Part shown: positions 48,879 through 58,333 of the stretch, piece by piece
How the letters are laid out: each line of letters begins with the position of its first letter
Numbering within the stretch: position 1 is the first letter of the stretch
Assembly: GCA_002293535.1 (NCBI GenBank)
Contig: DBDK01000006.1
Location: 1-62,592 of the forward strand
From: Alistipes sp. UBA934
GTDB taxonomy: Bacteria; Bacteroidota; Bacteroidia; Bacteroidales; Rikenellaceae
Direction of reading: 5' to 3'
DNA length: 62,592 nucleotides
Position numbers and translations under genes: made by a program
The notes under the pieces: generated by a model
Told to the model about the DNA's origin: nothing
Seen by the model: the letters and a program-made list of their open reading frames with translations, nothing else
The model's database searches: none

Positions 48879-49237
48879 TTCGATTCGTTTAAGATTTTAA
48901 CTAATTCTTCTATTGCGGCAGGAGAGAGCTCTTCGGCCTCGGCGAAAAACGAGATCATAGCACTGTAAGAACCCCCGAAAAGAGAGTCACGGGTGTTACG
49001 AAGGGATGCTTTGGTGTATTGCTGGCGCTCCACGACGGGATAGTAGCGATGGCTTTTACCGAAAGCCTCGTAATCGGCGTAGCCCTTCTGAACGAGGATA
49101 CGCATCATAGTGGAGATGGTACTGTAGGCGGGCTTGGGCGAGGGCATTTGCTCGATGATGTCGTTCACGAAGGCTTTACCCTTGTCCCAGAGGATGTTCA
49201 TAAGCTTGAGCTCGAAGCGTGTCAGTTCTTTTTCCAT
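48875..49237 (-). CDS. BlaI/MecI/CopY-family transcriptional repressor (120 aa)
   Basis: Winged-helix repressor: LTRFELKLMNILWDKGKAFVNDIIEQMPSPKPAYSTISTMMRILVQKGYADYEAFGKSHRYYPVV forms the DNA-binding domain (residues 4-70), followed by a dimerisation helix region ending EELVKILNESK. Such proteins repress their own operon and are usually inactivated by the M56 sensor encoded next to them, which is broken here. A matching dyad lies upstream. Confidence 0.92.
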   Translation of the reverse strand: MEKELTRFELKLMNILWDKGKAFVNDIIEQMPSPKPAYSTISTMMRILVQKGYADYEAFGKSHRYYPVVERQQYTKASLRNTRDSLFGGSYSAMISFFAEAEELSPAAIEELVKILNESK

Positions 49238-49262
49238 AAGCAGTAGTATCGTTTCGTCGGGA

Positions 49263-49299
49263 CAAAGGTATAGCTAAAGTTTTAATTATATAACTAAAA
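49263..49299 (-). promoter_or_regulatory. blaI promoter with BlaI-type operator
   Basis: The minus strand -7 TACCTTTG is the complement of 49263-49270. Starting 9 bp upstream of it, TTTTAATTATATAACTAAAA (49280-49299) is a 20-bp dyad with one mismatched pair. A BlaI dimer there would block the spacer and -33 region, giving autorepression of blaI and the M56 gene. Confidence 0.7.
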
Positions 49300-49331
49300 G
49301 TTTAACTGAAGTCGAATTATTTTTTTATTAC

Positions 49332-49339
49332 TATCTTTG
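49332..49339 (+). promoter_or_regulatory. -7 box of the ettA operon
   Basis: TATCTTTG, 21 nt upstream of the ettA ATG. Divergent from blaI; the BlaI operator is about 30 bp away, so cross-control is possible. Confidence 0.6.
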
Positions 49340-49360
49340 AGCCTTGAAAATTAATAAGGT

Positions 49361-51031
49361 ATGGCAGACGAAAAGATAATTTTTTCAATGGTGGGGGTGA
49401 ATAAAGTCCTCACAAACAACAAAAAAATCCTGAACAACATATACCTGTCGTTCTTCTACGGAGCCAAAATAGGCATCATAGGGCTGAACGGAAGCGGAAA
49501 ATCGACCCTGATGAAGATAATAGCAGGGATAGACAAAGCATATCAGGGAGAGGTGGTCTTCTCGCCCGGATACTCGGTGGGATACCTGGAGCAGGAGCCG
49601 CAATTAGACGATACTAAAACCGTGAGGGAGATAGTGGAAGAAGGATGTGCGGCAACGGTGGCGCTACTGAAAGAGTACGAGGAGGTGAATGCTAAGTTTA
49701 TGGAGCCGATGGACGACGACCAGATGGCTAAACTGATCGAGCGACAGGGAGAACTTACGGAAGCGATAGATGCGGTGAACGGCTGGGAACTGGATGCAGT
49801 GTTGGAGAGGGCGATGGATGCCCTGCGTTGTCCGGATCCCGACGAGCCGGTGAAGCATCTGTCGGGAGGGGAGAGAAGGAGGGTGGCGCTATGCAGGCTG
49901 TTGCTACAGGAGCCCGATGTGCTGCTGTTGGACGAACCTACGAACCACCTGGACGCGGAAAGCATAGACTGGCTGGAACAACACCTGCAACAATACAAGG
50001 GAACCGTGATAGCAGTGACGCACGACAGGTATTTTCTGGATAATGTTGCGGGGTGGATACTGGAGTTGGACAGAGGAGAGGGAATACCCTGGAAGGGCAA
50101 CTACACCGGCTGGTTGGAGCAGAAATCGACCCGACTGGCCCAAGAAGAGAAACAGGAAAGCAAGCGAAGAAAGACATTGGAGCGGGAGCTTGAATGGGTG
50201 AGGATGAGCCCGAAAGCGCGACACGCAAAGAGCAAGGCCAGGCTGGGAGCATACGACAAGATGCTAAACGAGGACGGGCGTGAAAAGGAAGAAAAACTCG
50301 AAATATTCATACCGAACGGGCCGAGGCTGGGGAATGTGGTGATAGAAGCACAGGGAGTGAGCAAGGCGTTCGGAGACAGGGTGCTCTACGAAGGGCTGGA
50401 GTTCTCGTTACCCCCCGCGGGAATAGTGGGAGTGATAGGGCCGAACGGAACCGGAAAGACGACCCTGTTCAGGATGATAATGGGGCTGGAAGAGCCTACG
50501 AGCGGGAGTTTCAAGGTGGGAGAGACGGTGAAACTGGCATATATAGACCAGCAACATAAGTCGATAGATGCCCAAAAGAGTGTCTACGAGGTGATAAGCG
50601 CGAACTCGGAGCACGTACAGCTGGGGAATCGAAGCGTGCCGGCAAGGGCATACGTTTCGCGGTTCAACTTCGGAGGGGCGGATCAGGAGAAGAAGTGCGG
50701 AGTGCTGTCGGGAGGGGAGAGGAACAGGCTGCATTTGGCGTTGGCCTTGAAAGAGGAGGGGAATGTGCTGTTGCTCGACGAGCCGACGAACGATATAGAT
50801 GTAAACACGCTGAGGGCGTTGGAAGAAGGGCTGGAAAACTTCGCGGGCTGTGCGGTGGTGATCTCGCACGACAGGTGGTTCCTCGACAGAATAGCAACGC
50901 ACATACTGTCGTTCGAGGGCGACGGGAGGGTGGTGTTCTTCGAGGGAGGATACTCCGAATACGAAGAACACAAAAAAGCGCAAGGAATAGAACCGGCGAA
51001 AAGAGTGAAATACAGGAAATTAGTGGAATAA
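49361..51031 (+). CDS. ettA: ABC-F protein, energy-dependent translational throttle EttA (556 aa)
   Basis: Soluble twin-ATPase that binds the ribosomal E site. Two ABC domains: Walker A GLNGSGKST (about residue 40) and GPNGTGKTT (about 360); signatures LSGGERRRVALCRLL and LSGGERNRLHLALAL; Walker B VLLLDEPTNHLDAESI and VLLLDEPTNDIDVNTL. The arm (residues about 95-140) and linker with charged helices and RLGAYDKML fit EttA rather than antibiotic-resistance ABC-Fs. First of a likely ettA-hisS-batA-batB unit. Confidence 0.95.
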   Translation: MADEKIIFSMVGVNKVLTNNKKILNNIYLSFFYGAKIGIIGLNGSGKSTLMKIIAGIDKAYQGEVVFSPGYSVGYLEQEPQLDDTKTVREIVEEGCAATVALLKEYEEVNAKFMEPMDDDQMAKLIERQGELTEAIDAVNGWELDAVLERAMDALRCPDPDEPVKHLSGGERRRVALCRLLLQEPDVLLLDEPTNHLDAESIDWLEQHLQQYKGTVIAVTHDRYFLDNVAGWILELDRGEGIPWKGNYTGWLEQKSTRLAQEEKQESKRRKTLERELEWVRMSPKARHAKSKARLGAYDKMLNEDGREKEEKLEIFIPNGPRLGNVVIEAQGVSKAFGDRVLYEGLEFSLPPAGIVGVIGPNGTGKTTLFRMIMGLEEPTSGSFKVGETVKLAYIDQQHKSIDAQKSVYEVISANSEHVQLGNRSVPARAYVSRFNFGGADQEKKCGVLSGGERNRLHLALALKEEGNVLLLDEPTNDIDVNTLRALEEGLENFAGCAVVISHDRWFLDRIATHILSFEGDGRVVFFEGGYSEYEEHKKAQGIEPAKRVKYRKLVE

Positions 51032-51034
51032 CCT

Positions 51035-52363
51035 ATGGCGCAAAAACCAACCATACCAAAAGGAACAAGGGACTTTTCGCAAGCGGAGACGGCGAGAAGG
51101 AACCACATCTTCGACACCTGCCGCGAGGTCTTCCGCCTCTACGGCTACGCGCCTATAGAGACCCCGGCGATGGAAAATCTCTCGACGCTGATGGGGAAAT
51201 ATGGAGAGGAAGGAGATAAACTGTTGTTCCGTGTGATGAACTCAGGCGAGCAGGCAGCAAATCCACCGGAGAAGGGCTTGAGGTATGACCTGACGGTGCC
51301 GTTTGCAAGGTACGTGGTGCAACATCAGAGTGAGATCGCGTTTCCGTTCAAGAGGTTTCAAATACAACCCGTGTGGAGGGCGGACAGACCGCAAAAAGGA
51401 AGATACAGAGAGTTTTTCCAGTGCGATGTGGATGTGATAGGGAGCAAAAGTCTGGTGAACGAGCTGGAACTCATTCAGATAGTAGAGCAGGTATTCGGGA
51501 GGTTGGGAGTAGCTGTGACGCTGAAGCTAAACAACAGAAAAATACTTGCCGGAATAGCCGAAACAATAGGGCATCCCCAGCGTCTGGTGGATATTACGGT
51601 GGCGATAGACAAGCTCGACAAGATCGGGATAGAGGCGGTGAAGGCGGAGCTGGCGGAAAAGGGAATCTCGGAAGAGGCGATAGGAAAGCTGGAACCGATA
51701 CTGGCGCTGGAAGGAAATAGGAGGGAGAAGCTGGATCTGTTGGCGGAGATTTTGGCAGGCTCGGAAGTGGGAATGGTGGGAATAGGAGAGATGCGCCAGG
51801 TGCTGGACTATGTCGAGGCGCTGGGAGTGAAGCTGGATGTGGAACTCGACCTGTCGCTCGCGAGAGGACTGAATTACTACACGGGAACGATTTTCGAGGT
51901 GAAGGCGAAAGACTGGGAGATCGGAAGCATCTGTGGCGGAGGACGTTACGACGACCTGACGGGGATTTTCGGAATGCCGGGCGTTTCGGGAGTGGGAATT
52001 TCGTTCGGCGCCGACAGAATTTACGATGTGATGGACGGTCTGGGACTTTTCACGGCCGAAGTGGTGGCGGGAACGAAAGTGCTGTTGTTGAATTTTGGAG
52101 GCGATCCGCGCAGTCTGGTCACGGAGGAGCTCACGGCGTTGAGGCTGGCGAGCGAGTTGCGGGCGGCGGGTGTTGCGGCGGAAGTTTATCCGGACGCAAG
52201 CAAGATGAAAAAGCAGATGGAGTGGGCGAACAAGAGGGAGATACCCTGGGTGGTGATCATAGGGGAAGAAGAGCTGGTGAGCGGGAAAGCTACGCTGAAA
52301 AATATGAAAAGCGGTGAGCAGCAACAAGTCGAATTCGGTCGTCTGGTCGAAATACTGAAATGA
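51035..52363 (+). CDS. hisS: Histidyl-tRNA synthetase (442 aa)
   Basis: Class II aaRS. Motif 1 region is IPKGTRDFSQAE...; motif 2 is the FKRFQIQPVWRADRPQKGRYREFFQCDVD segment; the histidine-specific LARGLNYYTGTIFEV follows, and motif 3 is GVGISFGADRI. The C-terminal anticodon-binding domain (VLLLNFGGDPRS ... VVIIGEEELVSGKATLKNM) is present. Its stop overlaps the batA ATG by 4 bp. Confidence 0.96.
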   Translation: MAQKPTIPKGTRDFSQAETARRNHIFDTCREVFRLYGYAPIETPAMENLSTLMGKYGEEGDKLLFRVMNSGEQAANPPEKGLRYDLTVPFARYVVQHQSEIAFPFKRFQIQPVWRADRPQKGRYREFFQCDVDVIGSKSLVNELELIQIVEQVFGRLGVAVTLKLNNRKILAGIAETIGHPQRLVDITVAIDKLDKIGIEAVKAELAEKGISEEAIGKLEPILALEGNRREKLDLLAEILAGSEVGMVGIGEMRQVLDYVEALGVKLDVELDLSLARGLNYYTGTIFEVKAKDWEIGSICGGGRYDDLTGIFGMPGVSGVGISFGADRIYDVMDGLGLFTAEVVAGTKVLLLNFGGDPRSLVTEELTALRLASELRAAGVAAEVYPDASKMKKQMEWANKREIPWVVIIGEEELVSGKATLKNMKSGEQQQVEFGRLVEILK

Positions 52364-53349
52364 TAACTTTTGCACATCCCGCTCTGTTGTGGCTGTTGTG
52401 GCTGTTGGTGCCGATGGTGGGATGGTATGTGTGGCGCTTGCGGCGAGGTGAGGCGGCGCTGAAAATCTCGACGCTGGAGAGTTTCAGGGCGACAGGAAGG
52501 ACGCTCAGATGGTGGTTGAGGCATCTGCCGTTTATGTGCGTGTGTGTGGCGACGATATTGATAATCATTGCGTTGGCTCGTCCGCAAACTTCCGAAAGCG
52601 GAAGTTCGTCCACAACGCGAGGGATAGACATTGTGCTGGCGTTGGACATTTCGAGCAGTATGCTGGCGCGCGACTTCAATCCCGACCGCATTGCGGTGGC
52701 CAAAGATGTGGCGGCAAACTTCATAAACGATCGTGCAGGCGACCGAATCGGATTGGTGGTTTTTGCCGGAGAGAGCTTCACCCAGAGTCCTCTCACGACC
52801 GATTGCGCTACGCTATTGACGCTCCTGGCACAGGTCGAAACAGGCCTGATCGAGGATGGAACTGCTATTGGAAGTGGTCTGGCTACCGCGATAAATCGTC
52901 TGCGCGAGTCCGACGGGGTGAGCAAGGTGGTGATTCTGCTGACAGACGGGGTGAACAACACCGGTCGCGTTGCTCCACTGACAGCAGCCGAGATCGCTAA
53001 AAGCCTGGGTATAAAAGTTTATACGATCGGAGTCGGCTCTCACGGCACCGCTCCATATCCGGCTCGCGACGCGTGGGGCAATCCCGTGATGGTCAATATG
53101 CCGGTAGAGATCGACGAAGAGGTATTGACGAACATAGCCAGCGAAACAGGAGGGCAATACTTCAGAGCGACCGACAGACGATCGCTACAAGCGATTTATG
53201 ATGAGATCAATCAGCTGGAAACGAGCGAGATAGAGACAAATGAATTTACACGGCATACGGAACTTTTTGGTCGCTATGTTTTAGCGGCGCTTATCGTGCT
53301 GATTGCCGGTTTTTTACTTAACTTGTTATACTTAAGACAGATACCGTAA
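52360..53349 (+). CDS. batA: BatA-like VWA-domain membrane protein (329 aa)
   Basis: N-terminal TM pair (ALLWLLWLLVPMVGWYVW; FMCVCVATILIIIALARPQ), a VWA domain with MIDAS LALDISSSMLA (DxSxS) near residue 92 and LTDGVNNTG near 190, and a C-terminal TM helix. Bat (Bacteroides aerotolerance) proteins form a membrane complex of uncertain function. It is coupled to hisS and followed immediately by batB. Confidence 0.92.
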   Translation: MITFAHPALLWLLWLLVPMVGWYVWRLRRGEAALKISTLESFRATGRTLRWWLRHLPFMCVCVATILIIIALARPQTSESGSSSTTRGIDIVLALDISSSMLARDFNPDRIAVAKDVAANFINDRAGDRIGLVVFAGESFTQSPLTTDCATLLTLLAQVETGLIEDGTAIGSGLATAINRLRESDGVSKVVILLTDGVNNTGRVAPLTAAEIAKSLGIKVYTIGVGSHGTAPYPARDAWGNPVMVNMPVEIDEEVLTNIASETGGQYFRATDRRSLQAIYDEINQLETSEIETNEFTRHTELFGRYVLAALIVLIAGFLLNLLYLRQIP

Positions 53350-54363
53350 GTGTTTAGATTTGCGAATCCGGAGATGTTTTGGTTGCTGACGCTACTTGTG
53401 CCGGTGGCTGGGGCGTTCGTATTGTCGGCCTACAGGAGATGGAGACGGCTACAACGGTTCGGCGATTTGGAAACTCTGGCACCACTGATGCCCGACGCTT
53501 CGCCAAGGTTGTGGACGATGAAGACGGTGCTTATGGGAGTGGCGATAGTGTTGATGATCTGTGCATTGGCTCGTCCGCAAGTGGGCAGTAAACTGAAAGA
53601 AGTGACCGTTAGAGGGATCGAGTTAATGCTGGTTGTGGATGTGTCAAATTCGATGTTGGCGGAGGATTTCGAGCCCAGTCGCCTTGAACGCACCAAGTAT
53701 GCCATCGGGCGTCTGCTGGAAGGCTTGGAACAAGACAGGATAGGGCTGGTGGTCTTTGCGGGCGATGCTTATGTACAGCTGCCCATAACATCAGATTACC
53801 TTGTGGCTCAGAGTTTTGTGAGGCAAATTTCGCCTACGATGGTGTCGAAACAAGGGACGGCGATAGGAGCGGCAATAGACCTGGCGGCAAGAGGTTTTTC
53901 GAGCGAAAGTGGCCCGGAGGAAGACGGAAGAGCGAGCAACAGAGCGATAATTCTAATAACCGACGGCGAAAACCACGAAGACGATGCGCTTGCTGCAGCC
54001 CAAAGAGCTACGGAAAAGGGTATAAAGATCTATACGATCGGCATAGGAACACCACAAGGAGCCCCGATCCGCATTGAGGACGACTTCATACGTGACGAGA
54101 ACGGCGAGATGGTGGTGTCGAAACTCGATGAAACCACACTGCGTCAAATTGCCATCGAAACAGATGGAGCGTACATCCGTTCGACACAGCAAAGCCTTGG
54201 TCTTGAGGAAATTATCTCCCGAATAAACGAAACCGAGAGCAAGGAGTTCACGACCCAAATGTTCGAGGAATACGACGAGCAATACAGATATTTTCTCTTT
54301 GCAGCGCTTGTATTTATAATTTTTTATTACTTTTGTCCCCGCGTTAAGTGGCGCATCACATAA
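53350..54363 (+). CDS. batB: BatB-like VWA-domain membrane protein (337 aa)
   Basis: Same plan as BatA: TM helices (MFWLLTLLVPVAGAFVLSAY; VLMGVAIVLMICALARPQ), MIDAS LVVDVSNSMLAEDF, ITDGENHEDDA and a C-terminal TM (YFLFAALVFIIFYYF). The start is GTG directly after the batA stop. Bacteroidota bat operons often continue with batC, batD and batE; here the unit ends and a tRNA gene begins at the next base. Confidence 0.92.
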   Translation: MFRFANPEMFWLLTLLVPVAGAFVLSAYRRWRRLQRFGDLETLAPLMPDASPRLWTMKTVLMGVAIVLMICALARPQVGSKLKEVTVRGIELMLVVDVSNSMLAEDFEPSRLERTKYAIGRLLEGLEQDRIGLVVFAGDAYVQLPITSDYLVAQSFVRQISPTMVSKQGTAIGAAIDLAARGFSSESGPEEDGRASNRAIILITDGENHEDDALAAAQRATEKGIKIYTIGIGTPQGAPIRIEDDFIRDENGEMVVSKLDETTLRQIAIETDGAYIRSTQQSLGLEEIISRINETESKEFTTQMFEEYDEQYRYFLFAALVFIIFYYFCPRVKWRIT

Positions 54364-54437
54364 GGCACCATAGCTTAATTGAATAGAGCATCTGACTACG
54401 GATCAGAAGGTTCCAGGTTTGAGTCCTGGTGGTGTCA
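54364..54437 (+). tRNA. tRNA-Arg (anticodon ACG)
   Basis: Acceptor GGCACCA/TGGTGTC, D stem GCTT/GAGC, anticodon arm TCTGA CTACGGA TCAGA with ACG (read as ICG), T arm CCAGG TTTGAGT CCTGG, discriminator A. The 5' end is the base after the batB stop codon, and no promoter is visible between them, so it seems to be transcribed with the bat operon or from inside batB. Confidence 0.94.
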
Positions 54438-54464
54438 CAGGGGGCCGGAGGCCACAAAATTCTA

Positions 54465-55622
54465 ATGAAGCGCATCGCGGCGATAGACGTTTTCAGGGCA
54501 CTCACGATGCTGATGATGCTCTTTGTGAACGATATGGCCGGTCTTGAAAATATCCCACACTGGCTGGAACACGCAGGACGGAGCGAAGATATGATGGGCT
54601 TCTCGGACACGATCTTTCCGGCATTCCTCTTTATTATGGGCGTCTCGGTCCCGTTCGCCGTTCAAAACCGTCTACGAAAAGGCGACTCACTGCCGAAAAT
54701 CATTCTTCACATTCTTCTCAGAAGTGTCGCGCTGGTCGTGATGGGCCTCTATACGGTCAATTATGAATCGCTCGACGGTGCTGCTGTAGGCATCGGCAGG
54801 CCGTGGTTCGCCATCCTGATGATAGTGGCGTTCTTTTTGGTGTGGGCGGTCTATCCAAAGCCTGAAAGCAGGGGTCGCAAATGGCTATTCACTATGATGC
54901 GGCTGGCAGGTGTGGGAGTACTTGCATACCTGTATATAATATATGTTGGTCGCGGAGGCTCCTCGTTCGGTACTCGGTGGTGGGGAATTTTGGGGCTTAT
55001 CGGGTGGACATATCTTGTCAGTTCGGCGGTATACCTTATCGTGAGAAACAACGTGACTTACAACTTTATAGCCTGGATGCTGATCGTCGCATACTGCATT
55101 TTGGGCAGTGCAGGAATCCTCGGCAACCCCATTCCCGGCAGCATCACTTTGCACGCTTTCGGAATTTCGGGTCTGCTGGTCTCGTCGCTTATGCAGCGCT
55201 ATGCCACGCCGGAAAAACCGCAAAAGTTCCTACTGTGGATGGTTGGGCTGGCGGCGGTGATGGCGGTGGCAGGCTGTGTGGCCCATAACTATTGGATCGT
55301 CTCCAAAATCCAAGCGACTCCGACGTGGCTGTTCTGGTGTCTGGCGATGTTCCTTCCGCTGTTCGGCATTATTTACTGGCTTACTGAAACTAAGCATAAA
55401 GCGCACTGGTTCAGCTTCATAGCTCCTGCAGGCATCGTGACTCTCACTTGCTATGTGATACCATACGTTTGGTACAGCGTCCGCTCGCTGCTCCACATTC
55501 ACCGCCCTGAAATCTTCCAATCGGGCACCTGGGGCCTCATCGGTTCGCTCGTATTCGCGTGGTTGGTCGTGCAGTTGGCCGGATCGATGAATCGCTATCT
55601 TGGCGTCAGGCTAAAGATCTGA
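54465..55622 (+). CDS. DUF5009 / NagX-like multipass acyltransferase family protein (385 aa)
   Basis: Polytopic protein of the HGSNAT/YeiB-like group: RIAAIDVFRALTMLMMLFVNDMAGLENIPHWLEHA at the N terminus, GFSDTIFPAFLFIMGVSVPFAV, then about ten TM segments. Bacteroidota members are annotated DUF5009 and thought to transfer acyl groups to sugars; residues of a catalytic His are not certain from sequence. ATG 28 bp after tRNA-Arg. Convergent overlap of 12 bp with the glycosidase gene. Confidence 0.85.
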   Translation: MKRIAAIDVFRALTMLMMLFVNDMAGLENIPHWLEHAGRSEDMMGFSDTIFPAFLFIMGVSVPFAVQNRLRKGDSLPKIILHILLRSVALVVMGLYTVNYESLDGAAVGIGRPWFAILMIVAFFLVWAVYPKPESRGRKWLFTMMRLAGVGVLAYLYIIYVGRGGSSFGTRWWGILGLIGWTYLVSSAVYLIVRNNVTYNFIAWMLIVAYCILGSAGILGNPIPGSITLHAFGISGLLVSSLMQRYATPEKPQKFLLWMVGLAAVMAVAGCVAHNYWIVSKIQATPTWLFWCLAMFLPLFGIIYWLTETKHKAHWFSFIAPAGIVTLTCYVIPYVWYSVRSLLHIHRPEIFQSGTWGLIGSLVFAWLVVQLAGSMNRYLGVRLKI

Positions 55623-56966
55623 CACCGAAACGTCCCAGCCGGAGAGCAAATCCCCATAGAGATAAAACGTTACGTCGAACTGACGCTTTGAGTTCTGCTC
55701 CTCGACGCGGTAATGCCTCGTTGCACCGTAGGATTCGATCAGCTGAAATTCGCCGAGCGAAACCTGGGGGACACCGGTGAGCGTTGCGATGCTCTGGTCG
55801 ATCTTGGCCATAATGGTCGGCTTTTTGAACGGATCGCGTTCCAACTTCGAGGGGTCTGCGGTGTCTGTGATCTTTCCTTCGAGGCGCTCGGCACGTTTGG
55901 CGTCGGCATACTGTTTGAACTGCTCGCGAACCGCGGCGTCTCTCAAACCACCCACCGTGAAGATCGCAATTCCCTGGGCACCGTTATCCAGCGCAGCATC
56001 CATCTGAGCGAACATTTCAGGCCCGTTGGTGGCGGTCATTCCGCAATACAAAACGGTTTTAGGATTCTTTTGCGCCACATTGTCGATCGTGCAATCGGAG
56101 ATGAAACTCACGTCCTTTGTGTAGAAGTTGTGATAGACCATCGGGAAGACTATGTCGAGGTTCCATTTACCCCAATCCTGACGAACCATCTTGCGCGACA
56201 TCGCGGGAGTGGGGAATGGCGATGCGGCCATCACCTTGCCGTGTTTGTGTACTTCGTCCGCGATCATATTTGCCACTTCGGTAACCTGATCGCAACGGAA
56301 CTGTAGCCACAACTCGTCGGTAGAAGGATCTTGCTGCTCGCGAGGGTCGTAACCGTGCAGTGCCTTGAACTTTTCGATCATAGCGGGGTGGTAACCGTAA
56401 TCCCATTGGGGATATTCTTTGTCCTGAACTATGCCATATTTGGGCCACAGGGTCGTGGGCAGGATCACATCCACAAGTCTGTGATAATCAATTGCTATAC
56501 CGTTCAGTCCTTCCACTTCGCAATAGGCTTTGACCTTTGCGCGGACATACTCTCTCACCTCGTCCAGTGCGGGGGTCATAAATTTATAGTAACCCACATA
56601 AGCCGGCACATCGACCAGACTTTCGCCCAAGCGGTTCACGTCCAACCATTCGGGATGTTGGGCTACCACAGTTTCGCGGTCGTGTTCAAGATTCATCGTC
56701 CACAACCAGGCATAGACTTCGATTCCGTGCTTCAGGGCAATGGGAATAGCTTCGCGATAGTGATCGGGAGTGGGGGCGTTGAGCATTACGCCGTCGATCC
56801 CGCTGGAGGCCATCACTACGCACAGAGAGTCGAAATTTACGCCAGGACGGTAATCCATCCAGGTCCAAAACATAGGGTAATCGGTGGCCACACGGGCCTT
56901 GGGTACACAGCAGGAAGCGACTAACGCCACCGCTGTCAGCAAAAGAATCACTCTCGGGGTCTTCAT
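55611..56966 (-). CDS. Family 10-like glycosylhydrolase lipoprotein (451 aa)
   Basis: The ATG at 56966 gives a signal peptide with lipobox VASC. The mature part is a TIM barrel of the GHL10/DUF4015-like type: FWTWMDYRPGVNFDSL, GIDGVMLNAPTPDHYREAIPIALKHGIEVYAWLWTMN, NGIAIDYHRLVDV, and VFPMVYHNFYTKD. Asp and Glu residues at the C ends of strands fit a retaining hydrolase, but the substrate is not evident. A short C-terminal beta domain follows. Exported, probably to the periplasm or surface. Confidence 0.83.
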   Translation of the reverse strand: MKTPRVILLLTAVALVASCCVPKARVATDYPMFWTWMDYRPGVNFDSLCVVMASSGIDGVMLNAPTPDHYREAIPIALKHGIEVYAWLWTMNLEHDRETVVAQHPEWLDVNRLGESLVDVPAYVGYYKFMTPALDEVREYVRAKVKAYCEVEGLNGIAIDYHRLVDVILPTTLWPKYGIVQDKEYPQWDYGYHPAMIEKFKALHGYDPREQQDPSTDELWLQFRCDQVTEVANMIADEVHKHGKVMAASPFPTPAMSRKMVRQDWGKWNLDIVFPMVYHNFYTKDVSFISDCTIDNVAQKNPKTVLYCGMTATNGPEMFAQMDAALDNGAQGIAIFTVGGLRDAAVREQFKQYADAKRAERLEGKITDTADPSKLERDPFKKPTIMAKIDQSIATLTGVPQVSLGEFQLIESYGATRHYRVEEQNSKRQFDVTFYLYGDLLSGWDVSVSDL

Positions 56967-57002
56967 AGTAGTTTGGTATGAAAGTTGTTTATATCCTCGA
57001 CA

Positions 57003-57010
57003 CAAAGTTA
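57003..57010 (-). promoter_or_regulatory. -7 box of the family 10-like glycosidase gene
   Basis: The minus strand reads TAACTTTG (complement of 57003-57010), 36 nt upstream of the ATG. No perfect -33 TTTG is present. Confidence 0.55.
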
Positions 57011-57036
57011 ATCATTCTCTTAAAATCTTACACATT

Positions 57037-58275
57037 ATGGCAAACATTTATCAGACAATTATGCAGCTCATCAAGCCTGCGAGAGTTGCAACGGCATCCG
57101 AGGTGCTGAGCGAAACACAGCACAAAATCACCGCGGGCGTGGACATTATTCTTCCGACCCTGCTGGCGGAGATGCTCAAAAAACACGACTCCAAGGAGAT
57201 CGAGGAGGTTCTTCTTGCTGCCAAGCACGTCAAACTTTATGAGGATTATGACAAAATCTGGCGCGGCAGCGGTGTCGATGAGCACGAAAACATCGGCGAA
57301 CGTATGGAGAATCGACTCCTGAGTCCGCACGACCCTCAATTCAACACCGCGGTGGGCGAAAAAGCGGGCATCAAAAAGGAGCACGCCGACCGCCTCACAA
57401 ACTGGGTTTCGGGTACCATTGCCGCTTGGATCGCTCAGCAAATGGCCGAGGGTAAGAGCTACAAGTCGATCCTGGACGAACTGGGCAAAGAGAAGGCCGA
57501 GTTGAAAGGTATGATCTCCGCCGACATCATCAAAATGTTGGGCCTGGAACACGCTCTGGGCATTGCCGCTGCTGCTCCTCACAAGGCTGCAACTCATCGC
57601 GAAGAGACCATCATCGAAGTGGTCGAAGGCAGAGTGGGCAAGGATGGTAAGAAGAAGTGCGGTTTGGGTTGGTTATGGTGGCTGCTGGGTATTCTGGCTC
57701 TGGCTGCAATCATCTTCTATTGCTGCCGCCATTGCACCGGACCCAAGAAGGAGATCACCACCATCGAACAGGTGACCGAGATTCACAACCCGCCTTCATA
57801 CGAGGCGATCCCGATGGTTCTGCCCGACGGAACGAAGATCACGATGTACCGCGGCCATGTCGAGTCGGCAATCAAAGCGTTCCTCGATAGTGACAAGTTC
57901 AAGAACGCGACCGATGCCGAGCTTCGCAGCGTATGGTTCGAGTTTTCGGACATCGACTTCGAACACAACTCCGCAACCGATCTTATGGCAGGTGGAGAAC
58001 GTCAGCTGGCTAATCTGGTGGGCGTTATTAAGAACTATCCGGGCGTAAAGATCAAGATCGGAGCTTTTGCCGACAAGACCGGAACACGCGCCGTGAACTT
58101 TGCGATAAGCAAAAAACGCGCAGAAAACATTGAAGCAGCTCTTGAAAAGGCCGGTGTGCACGCAGATCACGTATCTGTGGAAGGTTTCGGTGAAGAGTAC
58201 GCAAAGGTTGCCGAAACAGCTTCGGACGTCCAAAGAGCTCCCGATCGCGACATCGCACTGCGATTCACGAAATAA
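57037..58275 (+). CDS. DUF937-OmpA fusion protein (412 aa)
   Basis: Start at the ATG giving MANIYQTIMQLIKPARV. N-terminal DUF937/YidB-like helical domain (residues about 1-180; VDIILPTLLAEMLKKHD, and repeated helices). Then a single TM helix (LGWLWWLLGILALAAIIFYCC, about 208-228), a linker and a C-terminal OmpA-like peptidoglycan-binding domain: VKIKIGAFADKTGTRAVNFAISKKRAENIEAAL and VEGFGEEYAKV. No signal peptide, so it is probably an inner-membrane protein with OmpA domain in the periplasm. Function unknown. Followed by a strong terminator. Confidence 0.87.
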   Translation: MANIYQTIMQLIKPARVATASEVLSETQHKITAGVDIILPTLLAEMLKKHDSKEIEEVLLAAKHVKLYEDYDKIWRGSGVDEHENIGERMENRLLSPHDPQFNTAVGEKAGIKKEHADRLTNWVSGTIAAWIAQQMAEGKSYKSILDELGKEKAELKGMISADIIKMLGLEHALGIAAAAPHKAATHREETIIEVVEGRVGKDGKKKCGLGWLWWLLGILALAAIIFYCCRHCTGPKKEITTIEQVTEIHNPPSYEAIPMVLPDGTKITMYRGHVESAIKAFLDSDKFKNATDAELRSVWFEFSDIDFEHNSATDLMAGGERQLANLVGVIKNYPGVKIKIGAFADKTGTRAVNFAISKKRAENIEAALEKAGVHADHVSVEGFGEEYAKVAETASDVQRAPDRDIALRFTK

Positions 58276-58293
58276 GTCGCTATGTATTACTTA

Positions 58294-58331
58294 AAAACAG
58301 AAAGCCCTGCTTCGGCAGGGCTTTCTGTTTT
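58294..58331. terminator. Bidirectional terminator, 17-bp stem with TTCG loop
   Basis: AAAACAGAAAGCCCTGC (58294-58310) pairs perfectly with its complement (58315-58331) around a TTCG tetraloop; T-runs on both strands. It ends the DUF937-OmpA gene on plus and the DUF4190-like gene on minus. Confidence 0.95.
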
Positions 58332-58333
58332 AT

